This document shows, one piece after another, positions 26,273 to 33,542 of a stretch of DNA of 59,904 nucleotides (the first letter of the stretch is position 1; the number at the start of each line of letters is the position of its first letter). Below the pieces are notes generated by a model, which was not told the DNA's origin, did no database searches, and was given only the letters and a program-made list of their open reading frames with translations. The stretch spans positions 1 to 59,904 of the forward strand of contig NZ_VLLC01000001.1 of NCBI RefSeq assembly GCF_007830435.1, in the 5' to 3' direction. Position numbers and translations under genes: made by a program. The stretch is from Desulfobotulus alkaliphilus. Its GTDB lineage: Bacteria; Desulfobacterota; Desulfobacteria; Desulfobacterales; ASO4-4.

Positions 26273-28081
26273 ATGAAAAAAAAATTTGCCATCCTCGTCA
26301 TCAGTGCTGCCATGACCATGGCCACCTACGGAACAGTTATGGCCGGGGACGAAAATGTCCAGATCACACAAACCGGGGACAAGCACATTTCTGATGTTAC
26401 CCAAACAGGCCTGAATACAGGAATAATTAATCAAGAAGGCATTGCCAATGAAACAGAGCTGACCCAGGATGGAAATGGAAATATTGCCACTATTCGTCAG
26501 GTACAGACAGGGGAAAATTCTACAATCAGAACAGGAATGCTTACCGGCGCAGTACACGCAACATTAACTCCAGCAAATGGGAACACAGCCAGTGCCACCC
26601 AAAGAGGTGAAAATAACAGGATTGACACTAAACAGACCGGGAGTGCAAACACTGCGGCCATAAATCAAGAGGGTAAAAACAATAGTGTAACAACCCTACA
26701 AACCCAGACAGGTTATACGGAAGAGAGCACAACCTCAGGCTTGATCAGAACAACAACCAAAAACACAAAGCCCGGCAATGAAATAGAAACCGGCCAGACT
26801 GGCAAGGATAACGAAATCACTGCCACACAGGTCGGCAGCAAAAACATAGCAACAATCACCCAAGATGGGGACAACAATGCTGCTGAATTGATCCAGGATG
26901 GTGACAACAATACTTTCACCTCTCTTCAGGATGGTAATAACAACCTTATCAAAGCGACCCAAAACAATATAAACAACACCGCCAAAATCACCCAAGAGGG
27001 AAACAGTAATACCGCTGAATTGGGCCAGGATGGTGAAAAAAATACGTTCACCTCTCTTCAGGATGGTAATGCCAACATTATCAAAGCCGCCCAAAAAAAT
27101 ATAAACAACACCGCCGATATCACCCAAGAGGGAAACAGAAATACCGCTGAATTGGGCCAGGATGGTGAAAAAAATACGTTCACCTCTCTTCAGGATGGTA
27201 ATGCCAACATTATCAAAGCCGCCCAAAAAAATATAAACAACACCGCCGATATCACCCAAGAGGGAAACAGAAATACCGCTGAATTGGTTCAGTCCGGAAA
27301 CAATAACAAATTCACTTCCACTCAGACAGGCATCAGCAACGAGATAGATGCCACACAATCAGGCCACAGTAACAAAGCAACAATCATACAGACCGTGGAA
27401 GGCCTCTTCAATGGCCGCAATACTGCGACCCTGCTTCAGTCCGGAGATGAAAACGAATTCACTTCCACACAGACAGGTGTTTTTAACATCATAAATGCTG
27501 AACAATCAGGCTCCAATAACATGGCAAGACTCACGCAGACCGAGGGATTCCTCAATGCCGGCAATACTGCGACCCTGCTTCAGTCCGGAAATGACAACAC
27601 CTTTACTTCCACACAGACAGGCATCAGCAACAAGATAGATGCCACGCAATCAGGCAACAGTAACAAAGCAACAATCACCCAGACCGTGGAAGGCCTCTTC
27701 AATGTCGGCAATACTGCGACCCTGCTTCAGTCCGGCAATAACCACACAGCGGATATTAACCAGAACGGCTTCAATAACAGTGTCAATCTTCAGCAGGATG
27801 CAGACGGCGGTGAAGCGAAAATTACTCAAACGGGATCACGCAACAAGGTCACAGGAATCAACACTGATGCTGCCCTTGCCAACGGTACTCTTGATGTCTT
27901 CCAAAATGGCGAAGCCAACATCCTGAACCTGAATCAGGATAACGCCAATGCAGGTGCCTGGATTGTTTCTAAGGGCAATGCCAACTTCGTCAACCTTACC
28001 CAGCTTGGCAACCTTGCCCACACCGCCAGTATCAACCAGATCGGAAACAGCAATACAGCAACGGTTGTTCAGCAGCAGTAA
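26273..28081 (+). CDS. csgA: Giant CsgA-like curlin
   Basis: 602 residues, about four times E. coli CsgA (151). A signal peptide (ending VMAGD) is followed by a near-continuous array of curlin repeats of about 22 residues with the pattern Q-x-G-x-x-N-x-A-x-I/L-x-Q (for example ITQTGDKHISDVTQTG). Two higher-order classes are seen: a 44-residue unit repeated three times at about 213-344 (two copies identical in DNA), and a 48-49 residue unit (NTATLLQSGNDNTFTSTQTG...) repeated four times after it. The product is a secreted amyloid fibre subunit exported through CsgG. A GGAAG ribosome site precedes the ATG. Confidence 0.88.
   Translation: MKKKFAILVISAAMTMATYGTVMAGDENVQITQTGDKHISDVTQTGLNTGIINQEGIANETELTQDGNGNIATIRQVQTGENSTIRTGMLTGAVHATLTPANGNTASATQRGENNRIDTKQTGSANTAAINQEGKNNSVTTLQTQTGYTEESTTSGLIRTTTKNTKPGNEIETGQTGKDNEITATQVGSKNIATITQDGDNNAAELIQDGDNNTFTSLQDGNNNLIKATQNNINNTAKITQEGNSNTAELGQDGEKNTFTSLQDGNANIIKAAQKNINNTADITQEGNRNTAELGQDGEKNTFTSLQDGNANIIKAAQKNINNTADITQEGNRNTAELVQSGNNNKFTSTQTGISNEIDATQSGHSNKATIIQTVEGLFNGRNTATLLQSGDENEFTSTQTGVFNIINAEQSGSNNMARLTQTEGFLNAGNTATLLQSGNDNTFTSTQTGISNKIDATQSGNSNKATITQTVEGLFNVGNTATLLQSGNNHTADINQNGFNNSVNLQQDADGGEAKITQTGSRNKVTGINTDAALANGTLDVFQNGEANILNLNQDNANAGAWIVSKGNANFVNLTQLGNLAHTASINQIGNSNTATVVQQQ
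26909..27304 (+). repeat. 132-bp tandem repeats inside the curlin gene
   Basis: Three head-to-tail units of 132 bp (44 codons). The second (27041-27172) and third (27173-27304) are identical for nearly the whole unit, diverging only at the distal end; the first is an older, diverged copy. Frame is preserved. This indicates recent in-frame expansion, so fibre-subunit length may vary between strains. It could also be collapsed or expanded by short-read assembly. Confidence 0.85.
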
Positions 28082-28082
28082 A

Positions 28083-28148
28083 AAGGATAAGAACTTCCTT
28101 ATCCTTCATGCAGCAAAGGTCCCGGCAGACAGGCTCCCTGCCGGGACC
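28083..28148 (+). terminator. Double hairpin after the curlin gene
   Basis: Two stems in series: AAGGATAAG/CTTATCCTT at 28083-28106 and the strong GGTCCCGGCAG/CTGCCGGGACC at 28118-28148, followed by ACTTTATT. This would stop or attenuate transcription between the abundant subunit genes and the secretion genes. Confidence 0.75.
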
Positions 28149-28211
28149 ACTTTATTCATGGCAGATTTTTATCAACCTTCGGCGTAAATTGGAAAAATAA
28201 TATTTTTCAGC

Positions 28212-28240
28212 TTGAATTCATCGACTAAAAAAAATATATA
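28212..28240 (+). promoter_or_regulatory. Sigma-70-type promoter for the curli secretion operon
   Basis: TTGAAT and TATATA are separated by 17 bp, 71 bp upstream of the csgE start, just after the double hairpin that closes the curlin transcript. It would give csgEFGH and the csgD-like gene their own transcript. Confidence 0.6.
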
Positions 28241-28310
28241 AAGTGCATTCACTTTTTTGGGCTGAGGCCAAAGCACCCCTTAACGCCCGACCCATAAGAA
28301 AGCCGCAACC

Positions 28311-28730
28311 ATGTTTCCCATGGGATTAACCAATAAAATAAAGATCTTTTGCGCGATCAGCCTTTTCATTTTCTGGTTTATACCCTGCGCCTCCCCACAG
28401 GATGTGGAGCTGGATAATCTCATCATCCAGAAAACCATGACGCCAAGGGGACATGAGTTTTACCGCCTGTTCTCTTCCCGTTGGAACCAGAGCCTGGGAA
28501 CGGATCTGGGATGGCTCCTTGTGCAGGAAAGGGCCAGCGCCAGATGGGGTTCACAAATTTTTATCCATATCAATGACAGACCCATTTACAGGCTTCAGCT
28601 CAGCCCGAGGAATCAGGCACTGACAGAAGATGCAGATAAAGCTGTGCAGGCTGTACAGATGATTCTTTTGCGTATGCAGATGGAAGAAAGCTCCGGGAAC
28701 TCGCCAGATCTTGTGGGAAATGGTTACTGA
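28311..28730 (+). CDS. csgE: Curli secretion chaperone CsgE
   Basis: 139 residues. A signal peptide (about 9-30) leads to a mature domain with the CsgE pattern LDNLIIQKTMTPRGHEFYRLFSSRW, followed by the WGSQIFIHINDRPIYRLQLSPR strand pair and the helix EDADKAVQAVQMI. CsgE caps the CsgG pore in the periplasm and directs curlin to it. An ATG three codons in is an alternative start; neither has a strong ribosome site. The stop codon lies in the first unit of a 22-bp tandem repeat. First gene of the csgEFGH-csgD set. Confidence 0.85.
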   Translation: MFPMGLTNKIKIFCAISLFIFWFIPCASPQDVELDNLIIQKTMTPRGHEFYRLFSSRWNQSLGTDLGWLLVQERASARWGSQIFIHINDRPIYRLQLSPRNQALTEDADKAVQAVQMILLRMQMEESSGNSPDLVGNGY

Positions 28731-28782
28731 CCCTGATAAAAATGGCTACTGACCCTGATAAAAATGGCTACTGACCCTGATA
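28721..28782 (+). repeat. 22-bp tandem repeat spanning the csgE stop codon
   Basis: The unit TGGTTACTGACCCTGATAAAAA occurs two and a half to three times (28721, 28743, 28765), with a single T/C difference in the later copies. Each copy carries the TGA that ends csgE. The repeats fill most of the gap before csgF. Confidence 0.85.
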
Positions 28783-28798
28783 TATCAAAGGATTTACA

Positions 28799-29242
28799 AT
28801 GATTAAAAAACGACATTTTTCAATCTTTTCCCTTTTATTTCTTTTTGCAGGAAGCAGTCTTGCAACGGAACTGGTTTATACCCCCATAAGCCCCTCCTTT
28901 GGAGGAAACCCCATGAACGCAACTTTTCTTTTGACCATGGCAGAAAAACAAAATGACACCAAAGCACCCCCGACACCACGCAGAGATCCTCTGGAAGACT
29001 TTGAGGCGAACCTAAACCGTATGGTTCTCAATCAGTTAAGCCGTAAAATCGTCAACATGGCCTTTGGCGGATACAATGATGATCTTGCCGGTGGAACCTA
29101 TCACTTCGGACAATACGAAATTGACATCACCATCATGGAAGGCCAGAGCATCGGCGTCAGTATCATCGACAGTCTCACGGGAGGGACCACCAAAGTTGAG
29201 GTACCCTATTACGGAGATATGCAGAATCCGGGAGACTGGTAG
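28799..29242 (+). CDS. csgF: Curli assembly factor CsgF
   Basis: 147 residues. The signal peptide ends at SLATE; the mature start ELVYTPISPSFGGNPMNATFLLTMAEKQ is the near-invariant CsgF N-terminus that inserts into the CsgG pore constriction. The C-terminal half has FGGYNDDLAGGTYHFGQYEIDI and a SIGVSIIDSLTGGTTKVEVP beta domain, as in the family. CsgF links secretion to nucleation at the cell surface. It precedes csgG by 4 bp. Confidence 0.93.
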   Translation: MIKKRHFSIFSLLFLFAGSSLATELVYTPISPSFGGNPMNATFLLTMAEKQNDTKAPPTPRRDPLEDFEANLNRMVLNQLSRKIVNMAFGGYNDDLAGGTYHFGQYEIDITIMEGQSIGVSIIDSLTGGTTKVEVPYYGDMQNPGDW

Positions 29243-29246
29243 CTCG

Positions 29247-30173
29247 ATGGAACATACAATCAAAATGTCACCCATAATTTTCATCAGAATTATTTCAGTA
29301 TGCATACTTCTACTGCTGCTGCAGGGCTGTGGCATAAAGGGCCCTAAAACAAGTCCCATGAGCCTTGCCACACTGGGATATGAAACACCTTCCGGAAAAA
29401 TACTCAGGCAACTTCCAGAACCCAAGGGGAAAATTACCGTCGCCGTCTATAATTTCAGGGATCAGACAGGACAATACAAGCATCATCCCACCACATCGTC
29501 CTTTTCAACTGCTGTCACGCAGGGGGCCACCACCATGATGGTGGAATCCCTTCTGGCATCAGGCTGGTTCGTTCCGGTGGAAAGGGAAGGCCTCAACGAC
29601 CTCCTGACCGAAAGAAAAATCATCCGGGCCAACATCGCCAATCCGGGAAGTGGCAATGACATTCCCAACCTCCTCCATGCACCGCTGATTCTTGAAGGCG
29701 GAATTGTGGCCTATGAAACCAATGTTTCCACAGGAGGAATGGGGGCCAAATACTTTGGAGTCGGTGGTTCAACCCAGTACAGAAAAGATCAGGTAACCCT
29801 TTACCTCAGGGCAGTGGATGTAATGCAGGGAAAAATTCTCCATTCCGTGTCCACATCCAAATCCATCCTTTCCATGGAAGTCATGGCTGGTATTTTCCGT
29901 TATGTGGATTACAGAAAACTCCTGGAAGCTGAAGCTGGGTATACCACCAATGAACCGCCCCAGCTGTGCGTACTGGAAGCCATTGAAAAAGCTTTGCTGG
30001 CCATGATTGTAGATGGAATTATTTCAGGATTGTGGGAGCTTAAAAATTATGAAGATATTAATAACCCCATTATATATAATTACCTGAGAGAAAAATATGG
30101 CAGAAAAGAAGCACGCGCCACTATTGCCCGTTACAAACAACGGTACATCATAAAAATGGATGTTAAGGGATGA
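29247..30173 (+). CDS. csgG: Curli outer-membrane secretion pore CsgG
   Basis: 308 residues from the ATG at 29247, four bases after csgF; a longer frame would run antisense-like through csgF. A lipoprotein signal ends in LQGC (Cys28). The CsgG core follows: GKITVAVYNFRDQTGQYK, the strand FSTAVTQGATTMMVESLLASGWFVPVERE, the pore strands around GIVAYETNVSTGGMGAKYFGVGGSTQYRKDQVTLYLRAVD, and a C-terminal helix region. CsgG forms a nonameric beta-barrel in the outer membrane. Its stop overlaps the next gene's ATG by 4 bp. Confidence 0.95.
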   Translation: MEHTIKMSPIIFIRIISVCILLLLLQGCGIKGPKTSPMSLATLGYETPSGKILRQLPEPKGKITVAVYNFRDQTGQYKHHPTTSSFSTAVTQGATTMMVESLLASGWFVPVEREGLNDLLTERKIIRANIANPGSGNDIPNLLHAPLILEGGIVAYETNVSTGGMGAKYFGVGGSTQYRKDQVTLYLRAVDVMQGKILHSVSTSKSILSMEVMAGIFRYVDYRKLLEAEAGYTTNEPPQLCVLEAIEKALLAMIVDGIISGLWELKNYEDINNPIIYNYLREKYGRKEARATIARYKQRYIIKMDVKG

Positions 30174-30544
30174 AAATGGAACTGATGATTTTAAGCCTGA
30201 GCCTTGTCATTATCTGCACCATGAACGCATGGGCATTTCGTAAGGATGAAATCCAAAGCAAGGCAACAATCCATATGGAGTCTACGCATAACGGCATTTC
30301 TGTATCTGCAAAAGCCATGGTACAGGAAACCGGAATTTATGAATACATCCTCACTTCCTCAAAAAAGGGGAACACTGGCAATGTTCAAAGTTCTCAAAAA
30401 GGGAAAAAACATATTTTTAAAAATGAAGAAACGGTGCTGACAACCATCCAGCTCTCCTGTGCTGAAGAAGATTACTGGAGCTTTCGGCTTATCATCATGC
30501 AAAACGACATCATTATGGCAGACATCACCCGAAGCAACAGGTAA
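30170..30544 (+). CDS. csgH: CsgH/CsgC-like curli inhibitor
   Basis: 124 residues with a signal peptide (ending NAWA). The mature part is an all-beta, Ig-like domain: ATIHMESTHNGISVSAKAM, YEYILTSSKKGNTGNVQSSQKGKK, EETVLTTIQLSCAEEDYWSFRL. The NTGNVQSSQ stretch is characteristic of CsgH, the alphaproteobacterial-type counterpart of CsgC, which prevents premature amyloid formation in the periplasm. It overlaps csgG by 4 bp (ATGA), which supports co-translation. I base the assignment on the strand pattern and position. Confidence 0.75.
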   Translation: MKMELMILSLSLVIICTMNAWAFRKDEIQSKATIHMESTHNGISVSAKAMVQETGIYEYILTSSKKGNTGNVQSSQKGKKHIFKNEETVLTTIQLSCAEEDYWSFRLIIMQNDIIMADITRSNR

Positions 30545-30606
30545 TTTTACATTCCATTGCCGTCTGCACTGATCAAAAAACAAAGAATCAAATACAGAGG
30601 TATTCC

Positions 30607-31311
30607 ATGTTTCTTGCGGAAATGGACAAAACAAGTGCTTCCGTTTCAACCAAAGTCTCTCAGATAATAGCAGTTATTATAAGTCCGCTGGAACTTCAAA
30701 GTGAACTTATCAGTGAAAAAATCCTACAGGTCATGGGTCATGCAACCCTTATTATTTCGAAACCTTCATCTAAAAAAATCCGCCCATATCTGGATCATAC
30801 ACTGGTCTTTCTGATAGATTGCCATCGCATGGATTTTCAGGAAATTATGCTCCATCTCGCCTCCACCAATGAGGCTATCAGTGAATTTTACCCCACAAAA
30901 TACTGGGCTTCATTCAATCTTCGCACCGATCTGCAGGGATTTATTGAAAAGGAACTGATGCAGGCAGGATGTAAGGGAGTTTTTTTTGAAAAGGATGGTA
31001 TCGAATATTTCATCAAAGGAATTCAGGATATTTTGAAAGGTAACCTCTGGTTCTCCCGCCAGGCCATGAATGATGCCCTCACCACAACAAGATTACCGAC
31101 TCCAGTTTTTGAAGAAAAGCGTATTACAAAACGAGAAAAAGACATACTGATTCGCCTCATAGCCGGAGAGTCCAATCAGAAGATTGCAGAAGGTATGGGG
31201 ATCAGTATTCACACCGTAAAAAGCCACCTCCACAGTGTTTATAAAAAAATTGGTGTTACAAGCCGAATTAAGGCTGCAAACTGGGGTGCTAAAAATTTTT
31301 CTTTGCTTTAA
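30607..31311 (+). CDS. csgD: LuxR-type regulator, CsgD-like
   Basis: 234 residues. An N-terminal receiver-like region (about 18-140) lacks an obvious phosphorylation triad, and a C-terminal LuxR helix-turn-helix (about 170-230) reads ITKREKDILIRLIAGESNQKIAEGMGISIHTVKSHLHSVYKKIGV. This is the CsgD/VpsT architecture. The start has GAGG 7 bp upstream. CsgD activates curlin expression; here it is the last gene of the secretion operon rather than divergent from it. DNA here is visibly AT-rich compared with the flanking genes. Confidence 0.85.
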   Translation: MFLAEMDKTSASVSTKVSQIIAVIISPLELQSELISEKILQVMGHATLIISKPSSKKIRPYLDHTLVFLIDCHRMDFQEIMLHLASTNEAISEFYPTKYWASFNLRTDLQGFIEKELMQAGCKGVFFEKDGIEYFIKGIQDILKGNLWFSRQAMNDALTTTRLPTPVFEEKRITKREKDILIRLIAGESNQKIAEGMGISIHTVKSHLHSVYKKIGVTSRIKAANWGAKNFSLL

Positions 31312-31320
31312 AAGAAACAT

Positions 31321-31842
31321 CCTTAGTATTTAAAATATATATTCAATTAAAAAACTTAGAACAAAATTTTTATCCATCACTGCTCGAAACAAATTTGAAC
31401 CCAGTAACAAGTTGTTCCCCGACAGAACGACGCAACAGTGCGCAGAGTTGCTTCTGAGAAAAACTACGTGCTGCTTTATTATTCCATCCTTTAGGCTTTC
31501 ATTGCTCTTTATTAAGATAGCTCATGCATAAAATATCTTTCACACCTACCTTCTGATTCCCGTCGAAATCCAACCCGTTTTCCAAACGCATCTCCTCTGA
31601 GTATAAAAAATGCAAAAATATGCCACAGATCTTTTTTTAACATAGTGTGGTAAGAACTGCCTTGAAAGATATTATTATTGGCTGTACTTTCTCCTTTGAA
31701 CAGTGGCTTTTTGATTCCAGGCCATTATTCTTTATGTGTCGGCTTCTTTATCTGCCTATTAATTTTCATTCCATGAAAAAACAACTGAATCCATGACCAG
31801 TCAGCCATAAACCAATTAAAATACATCCGAAACAGCTCTCCG
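31321..31842 (-). pseudogene. Non-coding gap with possible coding remnants
   Basis: The 531 bp between csgD and oleB has no intact gene. On the minus strand, short in-frame pieces read like eroded protein: one of about 35 residues (IFAFFILRGDAFGKRVGFRR) near 31520-31620 and one of about 40 (KGWNNKAARSFSQKQLCALL) near 31370-31490, separated by stops and in different frames. I cannot name a family. The sequence is AT-rich. This may be a decayed gene or a chance pattern. Confidence 0.25.
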
Positions 31843-31869
31843 ATGGGACGGATACTTATAAGGATCTCA

Positions 31870-32763
31870 ATGCCCCGGCCAAACGAAAAACTACCTTTTC
31901 CTTTCCCCTTTCAGTCAAAATATATTCAAATCAACAACCATGCCATGCATTATATTGATGAGGGTAAAGGCTCCCTTGTCCTCTGTATCCACGGCAACCC
32001 CACCTGGAGCTTTTACTTCAGAAATGTCATAAATTCCCTGTCACCGAATTTTCGTGTGCTGGCTCCGGATCACATGGGCATGGGCCTTTCCGCAAAACCC
32101 CAAGCTGACCCATACCCCCACACCCTCATGCAGCGGGTTATGGACATGGAAGCCTTCCTTGATGCCGTGGCACCGAAAGAGCCCTTTCATCTGATCGTCC
32201 ATGACTGGGGTGGAATGATCGGCACCCTTCTGGCCCTGCGCCAGCCGGAACGGATTTTAAGTGTTGTCATTACCAACACCGCAGGCTTTTTAAAGCCAGC
32301 CCATAAAAAACTGCCCCTGCGTATCCGCCTTGCAAGGGATATTCTTCCGGTGGCCGCTCCTGCCATTTTAGGACTCAATCTTTTCTCCAGAGGCGCTCTT
32401 TTCTTCTGTGCAAAGAAAAGGCTTTCCCCGGCCATCCGCAAAGGGTATCTTTTTCCCTATGGCAGCCCTGCAAAAAGAAAGGCCCAGCTTGCATTTGTCA
32501 GGGATATTCCCCTTGGCCCGGATGATCCGGCCTATGATGCCGTGAACTGGGCGGAAAACAATCTTCACAGACTTAAGGATATCCCGAAATGTATTCTGTG
32601 GGGAGAAAAGGATTTTGTTTTTGATACGGATTACAGAGACCTCTGGAAAAAGCATTTTCCCGATACCCCCTGCCACAGTTTCCCCGAAGCGGGCCATTAC
32701 CTTTTTGAAGACGAAACAAAAGCCTGCATGGAAATCATTCAGCGTTTTCTCAAATCCGGATAA
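31870..32763 (+). CDS. oleB: OleB-like alpha/beta hydrolase (haloalkane dehalogenase fold)
   Basis: 297 residues from the ATG at 31870 with AAGGA upstream; an ATG nine codons earlier lacks a site. Motifs: oxyanion-hole region CIHGNPTWSFYFRN, nucleophile Asp in HLIVHDWGGMIG, and the catalytic His in FPEAGHYLFEDE. The protein has the haloalkane-dehalogenase-like sequence typical of OleB, a beta-lactone decarboxylase that releases the olefin and CO2. Its neighbours oleC (33543) and oleA (24394) support that role over dehalogenation. It lies 74 bp before the Pro-rich protein gene. Confidence 0.82.
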   Translation: MPRPNEKLPFPFPFQSKYIQINNHAMHYIDEGKGSLVLCIHGNPTWSFYFRNVINSLSPNFRVLAPDHMGMGLSAKPQADPYPHTLMQRVMDMEAFLDAVAPKEPFHLIVHDWGGMIGTLLALRQPERILSVVITNTAGFLKPAHKKLPLRIRLARDILPVAAPAILGLNLFSRGALFFCAKKRLSPAIRKGYLFPYGSPAKRKAQLAFVRDIPLGPDDPAYDAVNWAENNLHRLKDIPKCILWGEKDFVFDTDYRDLWKKHFPDTPCHSFPEAGHYLFEDETKACMEIIQRFLKSG

Positions 32764-32837
32764 GACTCCATGGCAGGCATGCTTTACTGGCAAGCCGCCG
32801 CTACTCATAAGCTGTTAAACATAAAGAGGTGTCCTCC

Positions 32838-33497
32838 TTGGAAAAAAAACAGGCCGAAAGAAAAACATCCCCTAAAAAAAAAGGAAAAAAAAGCGAGCCT
32901 GAACCACCGCCGCCGCCACCTCCACCCAAAAAATCCCGGAAAAAAATTTTTCTGATGGTATTTATGGCAGGCGTCCTTGCCATTGGCGGTGCCTTTGCCC
33001 TTCTCTACCTGCTTGGCGGCGAAAAGGAAGAAAAACCGGCTGTGTACCCTGCCCTTGCACTTCCCCATATCCCCATGGACGATGAGCTTCTGGCCTTCAC
33101 CTGGCAGCATATTCCCCAGAGCTACGAAGCCCTGACTGGACTGAATGCTGAAATCTCTGTCATCACAGAAGAAATGGAACGCATTGAATCCATTGCCGCC
33201 CGCTTTCCAGAACAAAGGCGCATCACCCAGACGGAAATCCGGGAATGGGAAAGCCTGAAGAGGGAGCTTGAAACAGGACTGTCAAGGTCTGCGACTGCCC
33301 TTCAGGCCCTGCATGTGACCTTGCTCGTCAATCCTGAAAGGGGAAAAACCGCCATAGCCTCGGAAGCCGGAGCCATCACATCCGGCCTTCAGGCCATGCA
33401 TGAAGGATCGCGGGAAAAAACCCTGCGCCTGAATCCGGACCCCCTCCGGCGGCCCCCCTCATTCTTTGAAAAAATCACCCAATGGCTGCCCTGGTAA
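32838..33497 (+). CDS. Pro-rich single-pass membrane protein between oleB and oleC
   Basis: About 219 residues. A basic, Lys-rich N-terminus is followed by a run of eight prolines (about residues 22-31), a transmembrane segment (about 38-58: MVFMAGVLAIGGAFALLYLLGG) and an extracytoplasmic helical domain (about 75-200) with Ser/Glu/Arg-rich helices. A TTG at 32838 fits the GAGG ribosome site best; a GTG three codons earlier overlaps that site. It sits between oleB and oleC on the same strand. No family is recognised. The oligoproline after a basic patch suggests EF-P-dependent translation. Confidence 0.6.
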   Translation: MEKKQAERKTSPKKKGKKSEPEPPPPPPPPKKSRKKIFLMVFMAGVLAIGGAFALLYLLGGEKEEKPAVYPALALPHIPMDDELLAFTWQHIPQSYEALTGLNAEISVITEEMERIESIAARFPEQRRITQTEIREWESLKRELETGLSRSATALQALHVTLLVNPERGKTAIASEAGAITSGLQAMHEGSREKTLRLNPDPLRRPPSFFEKITQWLPW

Positions 33498-33542
33498 ACT
33501 ACCTGAGGCCTTTTTTCACCAACCTTTTCCCAAGGTGCCACC

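Noticed and set aside
26735-27358. 207-codon frame antisense to the curlin gene
   Set aside because: It is a periodic shadow produced by the curlin repeats and has no start signal.
28721-28782. Possible CRISPR-like repeats
   Set aside because: Units are contiguous with no spacers and only about three in number; this is a simple tandem repeat.
29064-29246. N-terminal extension of csgG into csgF
   Set aside because: The extension lies wholly in the csgF coding sequence in another frame and would bury the lipoprotein signal.
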